A stretch of 64,000 nucleotides of DNA. It comes from Closterium sp. Naga37s-1 (lineage: Eukaryota > Streptophyta > Zygnematophyceae > Desmidiales > Closteriaceae). The stretch covers positions 36,001 to 100,000 of the forward strand of contig CANJKZ010000176.1 in the NCBI GenBank assembly GCA_947471745.1. Reading direction: 5' to 3'. The first letter of the stretch is position 1. Each line of letters starts with the position of its first letter. Under the pieces are notes generated by a model. The model saw only the letters and a program-made list of their open reading frames with translations, was not told the DNA's origin and searched no databases. Positions 47,001 to 57,784 of this stretch are shown piece by piece. The position numbers and the translations under genes were made by a program.

Positions 47001-48371
47001 TGGCGATGCGCGTGGCGGACGGCAGGTGCTGCAGCATCGCCTGCCATGGGGCGGCATGGGGGTGTTGGGGGAGGCATGGGGAAGGAAGAAGTGAGGGGGG
47101 GGACGAGGAGGCAATGAGGATGGGTTGTTGTCTGCAGTCACAGTGAGCCGCCATTGAATCATCGTGACCCGTCCTGTGCTGTGTGCCATGCACTCACCGT
47201 GAGCGCGGCTCTGACTCCCCCCATGCACGCGGCGTCCAGCCCCTCGTCCACCACCACCACTACCGGCGCCCCCAGCACCGCCTCCGACGCGCCCCCCCCC
47301 ACTCCCCCCTCCCCCGCCCCGCGCGCCCCCCCGCCCGCCTCAACGTAGTCCACCACGCGCGCGCCCAGCTCCGGCCACCCCTCGAGCGTCTCCCCCTCCG
47401 CCAGCAGGTAGTGCCCGCCGCTCATGTTGGGGCGCCCGCACAGCGCGCAGCGCCAGTCGCCCGTGGCGGGCGCGATGGCGGAGTAGAGGCACACGCACGC
47501 CCCGCAGAAGGCGCAGCGCAGCGGCGCATGGCGCACCACAGGGGGCGGTTGGGAGGAAGCGGGAGCGGCGGAGGTGGGGGAGGGGAGGGTGGAAGCGGAG
47601 GGTGAGAGGAGCGGGGAAGCGGCGGAGGCGGGGAGCGGAGGGGTGGGCGCGAAGAGCGCGCCGAAGCCGAGGCTCTGCACGTTGGCGATCTTGCGCTCCC
47701 GCGGCACCTGCGGGGGCACGTGCGCGCGGGGGGAACACATGGGAAGCGCGGGGGGAACACATGGGAAGCGCGGGGGGAACACATGGGAAGCGCGGGGGGA
47801 ACACATGGGAAGCGCGGGGGGAACACATGGGAAGCGCGGGGGGAACACATGGGAAGCGCGGGGGGAACACATGGGAAGCGCGGGGGGAACACATGGGAAG
47901 CGCGGGGGGAACACATGGGAAGCGCGGGGGGAACACATGGGAAGCGCGGGGGGAACACATGGGAAGCGCGGGGGGAACACATGGGAAGCGCGGGGGGAAC
48001 ACATGGGAAGCGCGGGGGGAACACATGGGAAGCGCGGGGGGAACACATGGGAAGCGCGGGGGGAACACATGGAAGGGGCGGGGGGGAACCTGAGAGGCGG
48101 CGAGGGCATGTGAAGGAGAGGGCGAGGGAAAGACGGCGAAGGTGAGACGAGAGGGGGACGCTGGGACAAGCGCGCGTGGAGGGGGGCTGTGCGGAGCAGC
48201 GAGCGCCCTGCGGCATGCCCAGCACCCGCCCTGTCATGCACTGCGTCGCTCCCCGCCCACCAGGGGCGTGCGGCGTACCGAGGAGGCGGTGAATCGCAGG
48301 TAGGGTTCGGACGCGAGATGGCCCCATTGCTCGTCGTGTGACAGATCGCAGCCGTACATCAGCGCCGCCAT
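44037..48371 (-). CDS. SEC23-like COPII coat protein (divergent plant type)
   Basis: SEC23/SEC24-family protein; SEC23 is the inner COPII subunit that activates SAR1 during ER export. Exons (minus): 48371-48279, 47707-47198, 47040-46092, 45860-45614, 45366-45108, 44815-44684, 44503-44432, 44189-44037; phases match; 804 aa. The N-terminal zinc finger is visible as CAFCGACVCLYSAI...WRCALCGRPN. A trunk (vWA-like) domain follows with APVVVVVDEGLD, RIAIITFGAALSLFDL and VDLALALL; then SMELTDDLTRHHVFFQFLCR, a helical part with RAWVDARARDLALKLG, and a gelsolin-like end with FVEVPPSDLAL, DHGTDMLIWL and PRVLCFT. It is much more divergent than canonical SEC23 and resembles the separate plant sec23/sec24 transport family branch. 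Whether it keeps GAP activity cannot be judged here. Confidence 0.82.
44949..45107 (-). repeat. 19-bp array at SEC23-like intron 5 5' splice site
   Basis: In gene sense the intron begins GTGAGTGCCCCCGCCCATCA and about eight further 19-bp units follow as TGAGTGCCGCCGCCCATCA. The copies carry ATGAGTGCC where the true donor has GTGAGTGCC, so the duplicated donors look inactivated by loss of the G. Confidence 0.9.
47726..48075 (-). repeat. 22-bp array in SEC23-like intron 1
   Basis: About 15 nearly identical copies of GAAGCGCGGGGGGAACACATGG (split as a 22-bp unit) just upstream of the exon 2 acceptor. Because 22 is not a multiple of 3, the same frame cycles through three translations and stays open on both strands, creating long spurious reading frames. 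Confidence 0.95.
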
Positions 48372-48676
48372 GTTAGCGCTGGCCAATGGCCAAGGGCAAG
48401 ACAAACGCGTTAAAAAATAAATACATCTAGGAAGTCTTTGTTCCTATCGTATTCAAGGGGGTGTAGCTCATATGGTAGAGCGATCGCTTTGCATGCGATA
48501 GGTACGGGAATCGATACCCCGCGTCTCCAAGCTATGTCTTGGTTGTCCCGAAAGAATTATTTTTCCTTTTTGGGGAGGGGGTATGTTTGTGTGACGGCAT
48601 GATAGGTTGACTGTTCAATTCAAGCATTGCAAAATCATCTCCGCGGGCTGTTGGTCCCGTGCCTCCACTCCCCGCC
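48372..48676. promoter_or_regulatory. compact divergent promoter SEC23-like / FTSHI4 with embedded tRNA
   Basis: Only 305 bp separate the two divergent start codons, so both Pol II promoters overlap this interval. A tRNA-Ala-like gene occupies 48457-48529 inside it. Core promoter elements cannot be assigned with confidence. Confidence 0.6.
48457..48529 (+). tRNA. tRNA-Ala-like (anticodon TGC), possibly degenerate
   Basis: 73-nt cloverleaf with anticodon stem-loop ATCGC-TTTGCAT-GCGAT (anticodon TGC), D arm GCTC-ATATGGTA-GAGC and acceptor GGGGGTG/CGTCTCC. The T arm is CGGGA-ATCGATA-CCCCG: it has an A:C mismatch at the loop end and A instead of the nearly universal T54. The acceptor has G:T pairs where plant tRNA-Ala normally has A:T and T:A. 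Two T runs follow at 48560-48571. It may be a functional variant or a decaying copy. Confidence 0.65.
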
Positions 48677-51600
48677 ATGGCTGGCGTGCAAGCCCTCCTC
48701 GCTCGCCGTCCCGCCTTTCTGCTCGGCGCGCCACCGCCTGACTCCGCCGCCCGCGGGCTTCTCTCCGGCGCAGGCCGCGCCATCCCGCGCCCGCACGGTC
48801 CTTTCTCGGATAGGCGGGGGTTTAGGCGGGCTTACGTCGGCATTAGCAGCAAAGGAGAGAATCGAGTATTTTGCGCGTATAGCGGCGATGGCGGGGCGAC
48901 GAGTAGAGCAGCGGACGGATCGATAGAGCCAGACATTGAGAGGGACTGGGTGCGGCAAAGCGCGAGTGGCGTTTCACCATCACGCTCACAGGCGCAGGAG
49001 CAGTGCGAGTCGCCCGCTCCCCATGGCCCGCCATCTCCGCCTGCTGCTTCCCACAACGTCCTTGTCCCGCGGGCCCTTGCCCCCCCCCTCGCATCCGCGG
49101 CTCTCGCTCTCCTCCTCGCCCTCGCGCCCTTCGCGACTCGCCCGCCGGCCCTCGCGCAAGCACCCCCCGCGGGGACTGCGGCGACTGTGGCGGAGACGAG
49201 TAGCGGGAGGCGCGAGGCACGAAGCAAGGCTGCGGGGCGGCGGAAGGAAAAGCGCGCGGAGGGTGGAACATCCTCAGCGCGGGGGAGCAAGAGTGCTGTG
49301 GGGGGGTGGGAAGCAGCAGGAGGCGGACAAGCGGGGGACGTGGGGACGTTGGGGGAGGCAGACGCGGGGAGCCGGCGGGCGGAGGAGAGGCTGGAGGCAT
49401 TCCAGAGGACAGCGGCGGCTGCGGTGACGGCGGAGGAGGTGGGCGCGGTTGAGCGCGCGTACCAGGCGGAGTGGGCGCGGAGCATGCGGGAGAGCGAGGC
49501 GCGGCAGGCGCGGCTGCTGGACGAGCTGGTGGGCGCGCGCATGGCGCTGGCGGAGAGAGAAGAAGCGCTGGAGCGCGCGCGGGAGAGAGTCGCGGAAGGG
49601 GAAGCGGCGGAGAGCAAGGGGCGGGAGGAGGAAGGCGGGGAAGAGGCAGGGAAGAGCGAAGAAGGGGCGGCAGGTAAGGGGAGTCGGGCAGGGGGCAAGG
49701 CGAAGGGGAGGAAGGGGAAGGGTGCGGCAGGGGCAGGGGGAGACGAAGGGGCGGGCAGTGTGCGCGCGTGCAGGCGGGCCGTGGAGGCGGCGCAGCGGCG
49801 CGCTGACGAGGCGGCGGCGGCAGTGGTGGCAGCGGGGCAGCAGGCGGAGGGGCGGCTGGCGCGCATGTGGGAGGCACTGGGGGAGGCGAAGAGGAGGGTG
49901 CATGGGGAGGTGGCAGGGGGCGCGAGCGCGGACGGGGAGGGCGGCGAGGGGGAAGCGGGGAAGGGAGTGGCGGCGATGGGGGGTGCGATGGCGGTGGCGG
50001 GCAGGGACGTGCGCGAGTGCCTTGACCACCCCGGCCGGGTGCCTGCTGTGCTGCTCCGATCGCTCAGACGTGCCGTGGGGGGCGGAGACCCTGCCGCCCC
50101 CACTGCCGCTGCTGCTGGTGGTGATGCAGGGCAGGGGGCGGAGCAGGCAAGGCCAGAAGGGGCAGCGGGCCTGAAGGCACTGAGTGCAGCGGAGGAGGCA
50201 GCAGCGGATGCTCAGGTGCTGGCGTGGCACAAGTGGGCGGCGGAACAACGGGCAGCGGCAAAGAAGCAGATTGTGAGCAGCCGAGGCAAGGCCAAGGCGT
50301 TTGCAGCTGAGAAGCAGGTCCGTGCCGCCCGCTACTCCCTGCTTGTTGCTGCTTTGTTGCTCCTGAATGCTGCATGGGCGGATAGCTGCATGCACGCCCT
50401 CTCGCAAATCTTCCTTTCTCATTTTCTCCCTGCCGTGCGCCCAATACCGTGCTTCCCCATGCGCGTCACCCGGCATGCAGGCGGAGGTGCTGGCAGCGCG
50501 CGACCGGGTGATGGGGGAGGCCACGCTCAACACGGGCGTCACCTCGCCACTGCTGGGGGGTGGCCCCGAGGGGCGGTGGGAGCTGACAGCAGCGGGGCTG
50601 TGGGAGGCGCTCTCGCACTCGCTGCTCTCCTCCGTGTCGCTGCGCCACGACCGCCGTGCCGCCCTGCTGCGCCTCAAGGCCGACCCGCGCCTCTTCTTTG
50701 TCGACCTATCCGCGTGGGACAGCTGGCGCCACGCCACTGGCGGCACCGACGAGCTGCTGCTGCGCCTGCGGGTGGCGGGCGTGCCGACGCGGGTGGAGGT
50801 GATGTGGGTGCCAGTGAGGGAGTGGGACCCCGCCTCGCTCTACGCGCTGCCGGCGCGTGTGGTGGGGCACGCGGCGCACTCGCTGTCGTCAGCGGGGCCG
50901 GTGCAGGTGGCGCTGCAGTGGTACGTGGGCACGGCGGGCGAGGCAGCAGAGGAGACGTTCTTCCGCTTCGTGTGGCCCGCCATGCCACGCGCGCTCAAGG
51001 CGCTGCTCAAGCTCGACTACTCGGAGGGCGCGGCGGCAGGCGACGTGGTGGCACTGGAGCGCATGGGGTGGCTGGCGGCCGCTGAGAGGCGCTTCGCGAA
51101 GCGCAGCAGCATGGCGGGCAGGTGGGCGTGGTGGCTGGTGCTGCCCGCCAAGGCCGCTGTGGCGCTCTTCCCCCTGCGCTGGGCCGCCCTCCCCGCTGCT
51201 GCCCTGGCGCAGCGCCTGCTGGTGGGCGCGCCGGGGCCGGAGAGTGAGACGGCGTACAAGACGCGGCTGGGGAAGGAGCTGCTGCGGCGCGTGGGCAAGC
51301 AGGAGGAGGATGAGGAGAAGGCGAAGAAGGAGAAGAAGGTCAAGGACTCCATCCGAGAGGCCTTCGACCGCATGAAGGTACCCCCTGCCCCGCACCTCCA
51401 CTGCCCCCCCCTCACCTTGCTCCGTGCAATGCCAGCCCTCTTTTGCGTCTTTCCCCACACCCCCTCTTCAAACTGCCATTTCCTTTTCATGTGTTCATCT
51501 CTCACCTTCATCCCATCCCATCTGTTCCTTTCCGCTCCCTCCCTCCCACGGTGCGTGTGGGCAGCGAGTGCGGAGGCCGGCGGTGCGGCTGAGCGATTTC

Positions 51601-54600
51601 GCGGGGATGGACGCGGTGAAGGAGGAGGTGCAGGAGGTGATCACCTTCCTGCGCGACCCCTCCTCCTTCCAACGCCTCGGCGCCCGCCCGCCCCGGGTGA
51701 GCCACGCCCTGTCTTGCTGCCTTGTGCCGTACACACCCTGCTTGCCTCTCTTCCTCTCACCTTTGTCTTCCCTCCTGCTGCTGCCACCCCACCATACGTG
51801 CACGTCAGGGCGTGCTGATAACGGGGGGGTCGGGCGTGGGCAAGAGCAGTTTGGCGCTGGCGATAGCAGCAGAGGCGAGGGTGCCGGTGGTGGACATCAA
51901 GTCCAGCGATGTGGACCCGGGGGGGTTCGTGGGGCAGGGCGCTGCCAACGTGCGCGAGCTCTTCAAGATGGCGCGTGAGATGGTGAGGGGGTCAGGTGGT
52001 CAGGTGGTGAGGTGGTGAGGTGGTGATGTGGTTATGGTGAGGTGGTGAGGTGGTGAGGTGGTGAGGTGGTGAGGTGGTGAGGTGGTTATGGTGAGGTGGT
52101 GAGGTGGTGAGGTGGTCAAGATGGCATGGGAGATGGTGAGATGGTTTGATGCTGAGATGGTGAGGTGGTCAAGATTACACGCACTGCCAGGCGCCCATGC
52201 TCATTCTCATCGCCCCACTGCCACTGCCACTGGCAGGCGCCCATGCTGATCCTGATGGAGGACTTTGAGGAGATAGGCGGGGTGCGCGGGGCGGCCATGG
52301 ACACGCGCCTGCAGGACAAGGAGGCCATCATCAACCAGCTGCTCGTTGAACTCGACGGGTCCGCCTCCCCCCCTCCCCCCCTCCTGCGCTCGCCGCTTCC
52401 CTCGCCTTCGCCTCTCTGCGCCCATAACCTCATGCGAATTGCACTCGCATTCACTTGCTGTCCAATGCACCCTACTTACTATCCTCCCCTTGCTTCGCTC
52501 CCCTCTGCCCCATGTTGTCATTCGAGCCTCGCCTTAGACCGCTCTCACGCCTCCTGCTCGTTTTTCTTCTCCCCGTGCTTGTTTGCAGGTTTGAGACACA
52601 GGAGGGCGTGGTGCTGCTGGCAATAACTGACAATCCAGCTGCTGTGAGTGTATCAGTGGAAGGTAGCAGCCGAGAGTGTAGCAGAGCACGGGAGAAGCTG
52701 TGAGTGCCAGTGGAGGACGGGAGGGCCACACGAGGGCAGTGAGTGTGGCCCGTGGCAACATGGGGCGCACATGGCAAATGCATGTTCCCTGCGCTCGCCT
52801 TCTCCCAACAGCCAAGACTGCCCCTGTCGGCTCACCCATCCCGCCCTCCCCCGTGCCCCCTTTCCCCCCACTCTCCTCTCCCCTCCCCCCCCAGGTGGAC
52901 CCAGCGCTGCGGAGGCCGGGGCGCATGGACCGAGTGATCGAGGTGCCGCTGCCCACGGCGGGCGAGAGGGAGAAGATTCTGCGCCGCGCCGCCGCCGCCT
53001 CCATGGACCAGCGATTCGTTGATGCCGTTGACTGGCGCTTCGTGAGGCCCCCTCCTTGCCCTGCCATGCTGTGCCATCCATGCCATCTAATGCCATGCCA
53101 TGCCATGTCATTCCATGCCTCTACTTGCTTATAGCTCAGAGCTTATGCCATAATATCACATAGCATCATACCATATCAAAGCATGGGATGCCATACTTCA
53201 TGACGGTGACATACCACACCATGCCATGTAATGCCATGTCATTCCACCCAAGGCCATGTCATCCCACTGATGCGACCGCATGCACGGCACGCATGGCATG
53301 TGTGAGCGCAGGTGGCGGAGCAGACGGGGGGCCTGAAGCCGACGGACCTGAGGGGCATGCCGCGGCGCATCCTGCTGGCCGCCGGCACCGACAAGTTACG
53401 CGATGAGGACGAACTGGCGGGCACTCTCAGCATGCTGGAGGTGAGGCACTCTCAGCATGCTGGAGGTGAGGCACTCTCAGCATGCTGGAGGTGAGGCACT
53501 CTCAGCATGCTGGAGGTGAGGCACTCTCAGCATGCTGGAGGTGAGACCACGGCTCAGCAGGTATCGTGGGGGTCAAGGTGATGTGTAGAGGGATACGGAG
53601 AATGTGGGATGGGCTCTTGTGTGTGCTCACGCCATGACTTTCCCCTGTGCCGTGCATGGGCTGTGCGCCCCTCTGCCTGGCAGCTGTACCACTGGGTGGT
53701 GCCGGCGCTGCTGCGGCGCGTGCCGGTGCTGCAGCGGTGGGAGAGCGGAGTGGTGGAGCGGCTGGGGCTGGAGCTGACACCGGGGGACGTGCAGCGAGTG
53801 CTGCCGGACATTGACTTCTCCTCGCTCACCGACCTCGGCATGGACCTCACCCTCCCCGACACCGCCAAGGTGCCCCCTCCATCCTGCCCTCCCCTCCCTC
53901 CTCACTTGCCTTGCATTGCCAGCAATGCCCCTCGCTCCTTTCGCATCTTTCCACTCACCGTGCCGCTGCACCTGCTCCCCCACTTGTCACTGCACCTGCT
54001 CCCCCACTTGTCATTGCGCCTGCAACCAAGCTTGGCACCTCCCCTTCTTGCATCAAGTCGCACCTCCCCTTCATTTCTCCACTTGTCACCCCACCCTTCC
54101 CCCCTCCCTCCTACTTGCTCTCCCACGTCACAGTGGGATCGTGCTGAGAAGCTTCCGCATGCGGTGTGGGCAGCAGGGAGGGGTGTGCTGGCAGCGCTGC
54201 TGCCGAGCTTTGACCGCGTCGACAACATCTGGCTCAACCCCAACAGCTGGGAGGTGCGCACTGCCATGCCACGGGCGAGCAGGCGGGAAGTGTGCATGGC
54301 TAATGAGAAGAGAACGACGACATTGCATGCATTCACCATCGTGTATTATCATGCCATTTGAAGCCATCAGCCTCGCCTCCCCCTCCCCCGTGTGCAACCG
54401 TGACGGCGTGGGCGGTGTGCATGTGGGGGTGGCAGGGCGTGGGGTTCACGCGCTTCACGCGTGCCGCCGAGGGCTCGCTGGGCGGGGCGGACGGCAGTGC
54501 GGAGGCGGGCGGCGGCGGCGTGGTGAGCCGCGCGTACACGGAGCAGAGCCTGGTGGCGCTGTTCGGGTCGCACATCGCCGCCGCGCTGCTGCTGCCCTGG

Positions 54601-57288
54601 GGGCACTCCAACAGCCTCGCCACCCCGCAGCTACAGCAGGCCTACCAGGTGCAGGGGGCTGGGGGGAATTGGGGGCCGGGAAGGCAACGGGGGGAGGAGG
54701 GGGAGTTGGGGGAAGTGGCAACAGCTGGAAGGGCGCTTCTTGATTCGAGAGGGAAAGGGTAGCAGTATTGGTGTGGTCAGAGTGGGGTTTGCTTTGGTAA
54801 AGCGAAATGTGTTTCACCAATCAAGAGTCCTCTCTCTCTCCAGCATGTGGCACATGCAGCACGTGGCACAGGTAGCACGTGGCACATGCAGCACGTGGCA
54901 CATGCAGCACGTGGCACATGCGGCACGTGGCACATGCAGCACGTGGCACAGGTAGCATGTAGATTACCCATGTGCTGCCCTGTCTTCTCCTTCCCGTGCG
55001 CCTGCCCTCCCTGCCACCATTCTAAACGTGCGTGGCATCAGCTGGCGGAGCGCATGGTCATGGAGTGGGGCTGGGGACCCGACGACTCTCCCTTCATCTT
55101 CCAAACCCACACTGCGGTCAGTACTACCACCCACCATGCTGTGAGTGCCACCCACCATGCTGTGAGTGCCACCCTCCATGCTGTGAGTGCCACCCACCAT
55201 GCTGTGAGTGCCACCCACCATGCTGTGAGTGCCGCCCGCCATGCTGTGAGTGCCGCCCGCCATGCTGTGAGTGCCACCCTCCATGCTGTGAGTGCCACCC
55301 ACCATGCTGTGAATGCCACCCACCATGCTGTGAGTGCCACCCTCCATGCTGTGAGTGCCACCCACCATGCTGTGAGTGCCACACACCATGCTGTGAGTGC
55401 CACCCACCATGCTGTGAGTGCCACCCACCATGCTGTGAGTGCCACCCACCATGCTGTGAGTGCCACCCACCATGCTGTGAGTGCCACCCACCATGCTGTG
55501 AGTGCCACCCACCATGCTGTGAATGCCACCCACCATGCTGTGAGTGCCACCCACCATGCTGTGAGTGCCACCCACCATGCTGTGAGTGCCACCCACCATG
55601 CTGTGAGTGCCACCCACCATGCTGTGAGTGCCACCCACCATGCTGTGAGTGCCACCCAACATGCTGTGAGTGCCACCCACCATGCTGTGAGTGCCACCCA
55701 CCATGCTGTGAGTGCCACCCACCATGCTGTGAGTGCCACCCACCATGCTGTGAGTGCCACCCAACATGCTGTGAGTGCCACCCACCATGCTGTGAGTGCC
55801 ACCCACCGCTCTGTTTCCGCTGCTCTGTTGAGCAAATTCTCCATGCTCTCTCCACTCCACTGTCTTCCCCCTTCCCCGACTCTCCTTCATTCCTTCTCTG
55901 CGGTGTGGTGCTGCCCTGCCACCCCGGTGTTAGCAGCGCAAGAGTCTGGCGTTGGGGCGAAGGCAGGAGGCGGAGCTGAAGCAAAGGGTGCAGCAGGTGA
56001 GGGTGGTGGGGGACTCACGACTGCATTGAAGTGAGGGTGGTGGGGGACTCACGTGGACTGCATTTAAGTGAGGGTGGTGGGGGACTCACGTGGACTGCAT
56101 TTAAGTGGTTGGAGGCACATGTTGTAGGTGCTTGGTGGCGGCACATGTTGTAGGTGCTTGGTGGAGAGCCACAAACGGACCAACATTGATCCACACCGTG
56201 TTTAGTTTGGTGAATGAACATCCACACCTTCATATGTAGGTGAAACTGAACAATCACCACATCCTCTCTCCCACCTTCCCTCACCTGCGCGGGCATCAGC
56301 TGCACGATGCGGCGTTTGAGCGCGCGCACGCGCTGCTGGCTGGCAACCAGCGCACGCTGCAGGCGGTGGTGGACGCCCTCTGCACGCACGACGCCGTCGA
56401 CCGCCAGGTCAGCGCCCGCCCGCCCCCTCCATGCCTGCATGGTCGCCTGGGTGCATTGTGCATGCTTGGTGCTTGGGTGCATGGGTGCATGGGCGCATTG
56501 GTGCATGGGCGCATGGGTGCATGGCCGCATGGGTGGATGGGTGCATGGGCGCATGGGTGCATGGGCGCATGGGTGCATGGGCGCATGGGTGCATGGGTGC
56601 ATGGGTGCATGAGCGCATGGGTGCAAGGGTGCATGAGCGCATGGGTGCATGGTGCATGAGCGCATGGGTGCATGGGCGCATGGGTGCATGAGCGCATGGG
56701 TGCATGAGGGCATGGGTGCATGGTGCATGAGCGCATGGGTGCATGGTGCATGAGCGCATGGGTGCATGAGTTCATGGGCACATGACTTGTGTAGAGGCAG
56801 GTTGCTATGGGCTGGAGAGCGTTGACATGGGAGATAGCTGAGAAGATGCCCTCTGCAGATGCTATGTGGGTCGTGCAGTGGCACACATGAGGGCTCCACT
56901 TGAAGGCAAGTGGAATGGAAACCTGCTGGACAGTCGATGTGGCTGGGAGACAAACTTCCGAGCCACCTTCTCTCACTCAGGAAGGATGCCTGGATCCATG
57001 CAAATGTGACTGTTGTGAGTTTTGACCCTCGTTGGAAAGCAGCTCCCAACGGGTAAATTCTGTCGTATGGTGGCCCCGTGTGACTGTCCCTCTCAACAGG
57101 AACTGCTGCGCATCATGACAGACACATCAGCCGTGCCGGAAAACGAGCCATTTGAGCTTTTCCCTTACAGCCACCCCACGCACAGGGCTGGCAAACACTT
57201 GGCTGCACGTACACAGGCCGGCAGGCTTGCTGCACTCAGCACCAACCTGCCCCAAGGAATTCTGCCTGCGGAGGCATCTGCCAAGTGA
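48677..57288 (+). CDS. FTSHI4: inactive FtsH-like plastid protein FTSHI4
   Basis: Member of the plastid FtsHi group (AAA proteins lacking protease activity, essential for plastid development). Exons: 48677-50317, 50481-51377, 51565-51696, 51809-51982, 52237-52358, 52589-52643, 52895-53041, 53312-53440, 53684-53869, 54134-54253, 54436-54648, 55042-55116, 55937-55996, 56300-56407, 57100-57288; all phases match; 1,415 aa. The N-terminus looks like a transit peptide; a hydrophobic stretch (ASAALALLLALAPFA) and a long Glu/Arg-rich coiled region follow. The AAA core has Walker A GGSGVGKSS, ILMEDFEEIGG at the Walker B position, LLVELDGFETQ and ALRRPGRMDR. The HExxH zinc site is absent; the aligned region reads LPHAVWAAGR. 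The match to plant FTSHI4 continues to GWGPDDSP. The start is the first ATG; the long N-terminal exon is poorly conserved. Confidence 0.93.
51983..52180 (+). repeat. GTGAGGTG array at FTSHI4 intron 4 5' splice site
   Basis: The exon ends GAGATG and the intron starts GTGAGG. The intron is then filled with 8-bp GTGAGGTG-type units up to about 52180, nearly all carrying a GTGAGG donor-like core. Confidence 0.85.
53441..53540 (+). repeat. 25-bp array at FTSHI4 intron 8 5' splice site
   Basis: GTGAGGCACTCTCAGCATGC plus TGGAG repeated four times. Each unit contains the last 20 exon bases (GCACTCTCAGCATGCTGGAG) followed by GTGAG, a clear tandem copy of the exon-intron junction. A 25-bp unit shifts the frame by one for every extra copy used. 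Confidence 0.95.
54844..54957 (+). repeat. 16-bp array in FTSHI4 intron 11
   Basis: About seven units of GCACGTGGCACATGCA with small variants, about 80 bp before the next acceptor. The unit does not resemble the donor of this intron. Confidence 0.85.
55117..55806 (+). repeat. 21-bp array filling FTSHI4 intron 12 from its 5' splice site
   Basis: About 32 copies of CACCATGCTGTGAGTGCCACC. The exon ends CACACTGCG with donor GTCAGT; the unit's CACCATGCT|GTGAGT resembles this junction and is a stronger donor than the real one. The array is stop-free in the exon frame (THHAVSA heptads) and also open in all three minus-strand frames. Confidence 0.95.
55997..56105 (+). repeat. about 36-bp array at FTSHI4 intron 13 5' splice site
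   Basis: Three units begin GTGAGGGTGGTGGGGGACTC; the first starts exactly at the donor after GTGCAGCAG. A 29-bp unit (GGCACATGTTGTAGGTGC...) is then duplicated just downstream. Confidence 0.85.
56463..56770 (+). repeat. GCATGGGT/GCATGGGC array in FTSHI4 intron 14
   Basis: About 35-40 variants of an 8-bp unit (GCATGGGT, GCATGGGC, GCATGAGC) in the first half of the intron, beginning about 55 bp after the donor GTCAGC. The unit does not include the donor. Confidence 0.9.
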
Positions 57289-57784
57289 TGGTGGTGAGGG
57301 CACATTGCCAACCGCACTATGGGTTGCTAGTGGCACAATGTGTGTGTAATGTAGTGTAGAGTGTTTATGGGAGGGAAGAGCTTGCGAAAAAATCTTAAGG
57401 CATGAAATACAGTTGTTAAGATGTAAATGGCAAGACTTGTAGGAGAAGTATTTTCTGTGGCAAGTCCATATTTTGCCCTGTAGAGAAGAGTCCGGACTTC
57501 AAGGAGTTCGCATCGCAGAGCAGCAGTCAGAACATTTCAAATCTTCATCTTACAGCACACTACCCGTAGATTGCGTCTTCCAAAGTGTTGAAGTACTAAT
57601 ATGTTTTGGTAAGAAATCAAAGGCCATATCAAGGAAATGTAATCACTTGGGATGAGTTGTAGGTTCAGGACGCGTCCGCTCAACACCGATCTCACGACGG
57701 ATCATGCTATATCGATCCTCGTTGCATTAAATCGTATAGCAGCCATATGTTCACGCGTCTCACCCCACCCCAATGGGGATGAAA
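57289..57784. other. FTSHI4 3' flank
   Basis: Presumed 3' UTR, with TGTAATGTAG at 57345-57354 (also found after CPN60A), then AT-rich DNA up to the satellite arrays. No gene seen. Confidence 0.6.

Noticed and set aside
47159..48241. A 360-residue proline-rich protein on the minus strand
   Set aside because: It is read-through of the 22-bp intron array into SEC23-like exon 2; the conserved zinc-finger exon defines the real gene.
55117..55806. Cys/His-rich or repeat protein encoded by the 21-bp array
   Set aside because: All frames are open because the unit lacks stops; the array is intronic between conserved FTSHI4 exons and carries no start or family motif.
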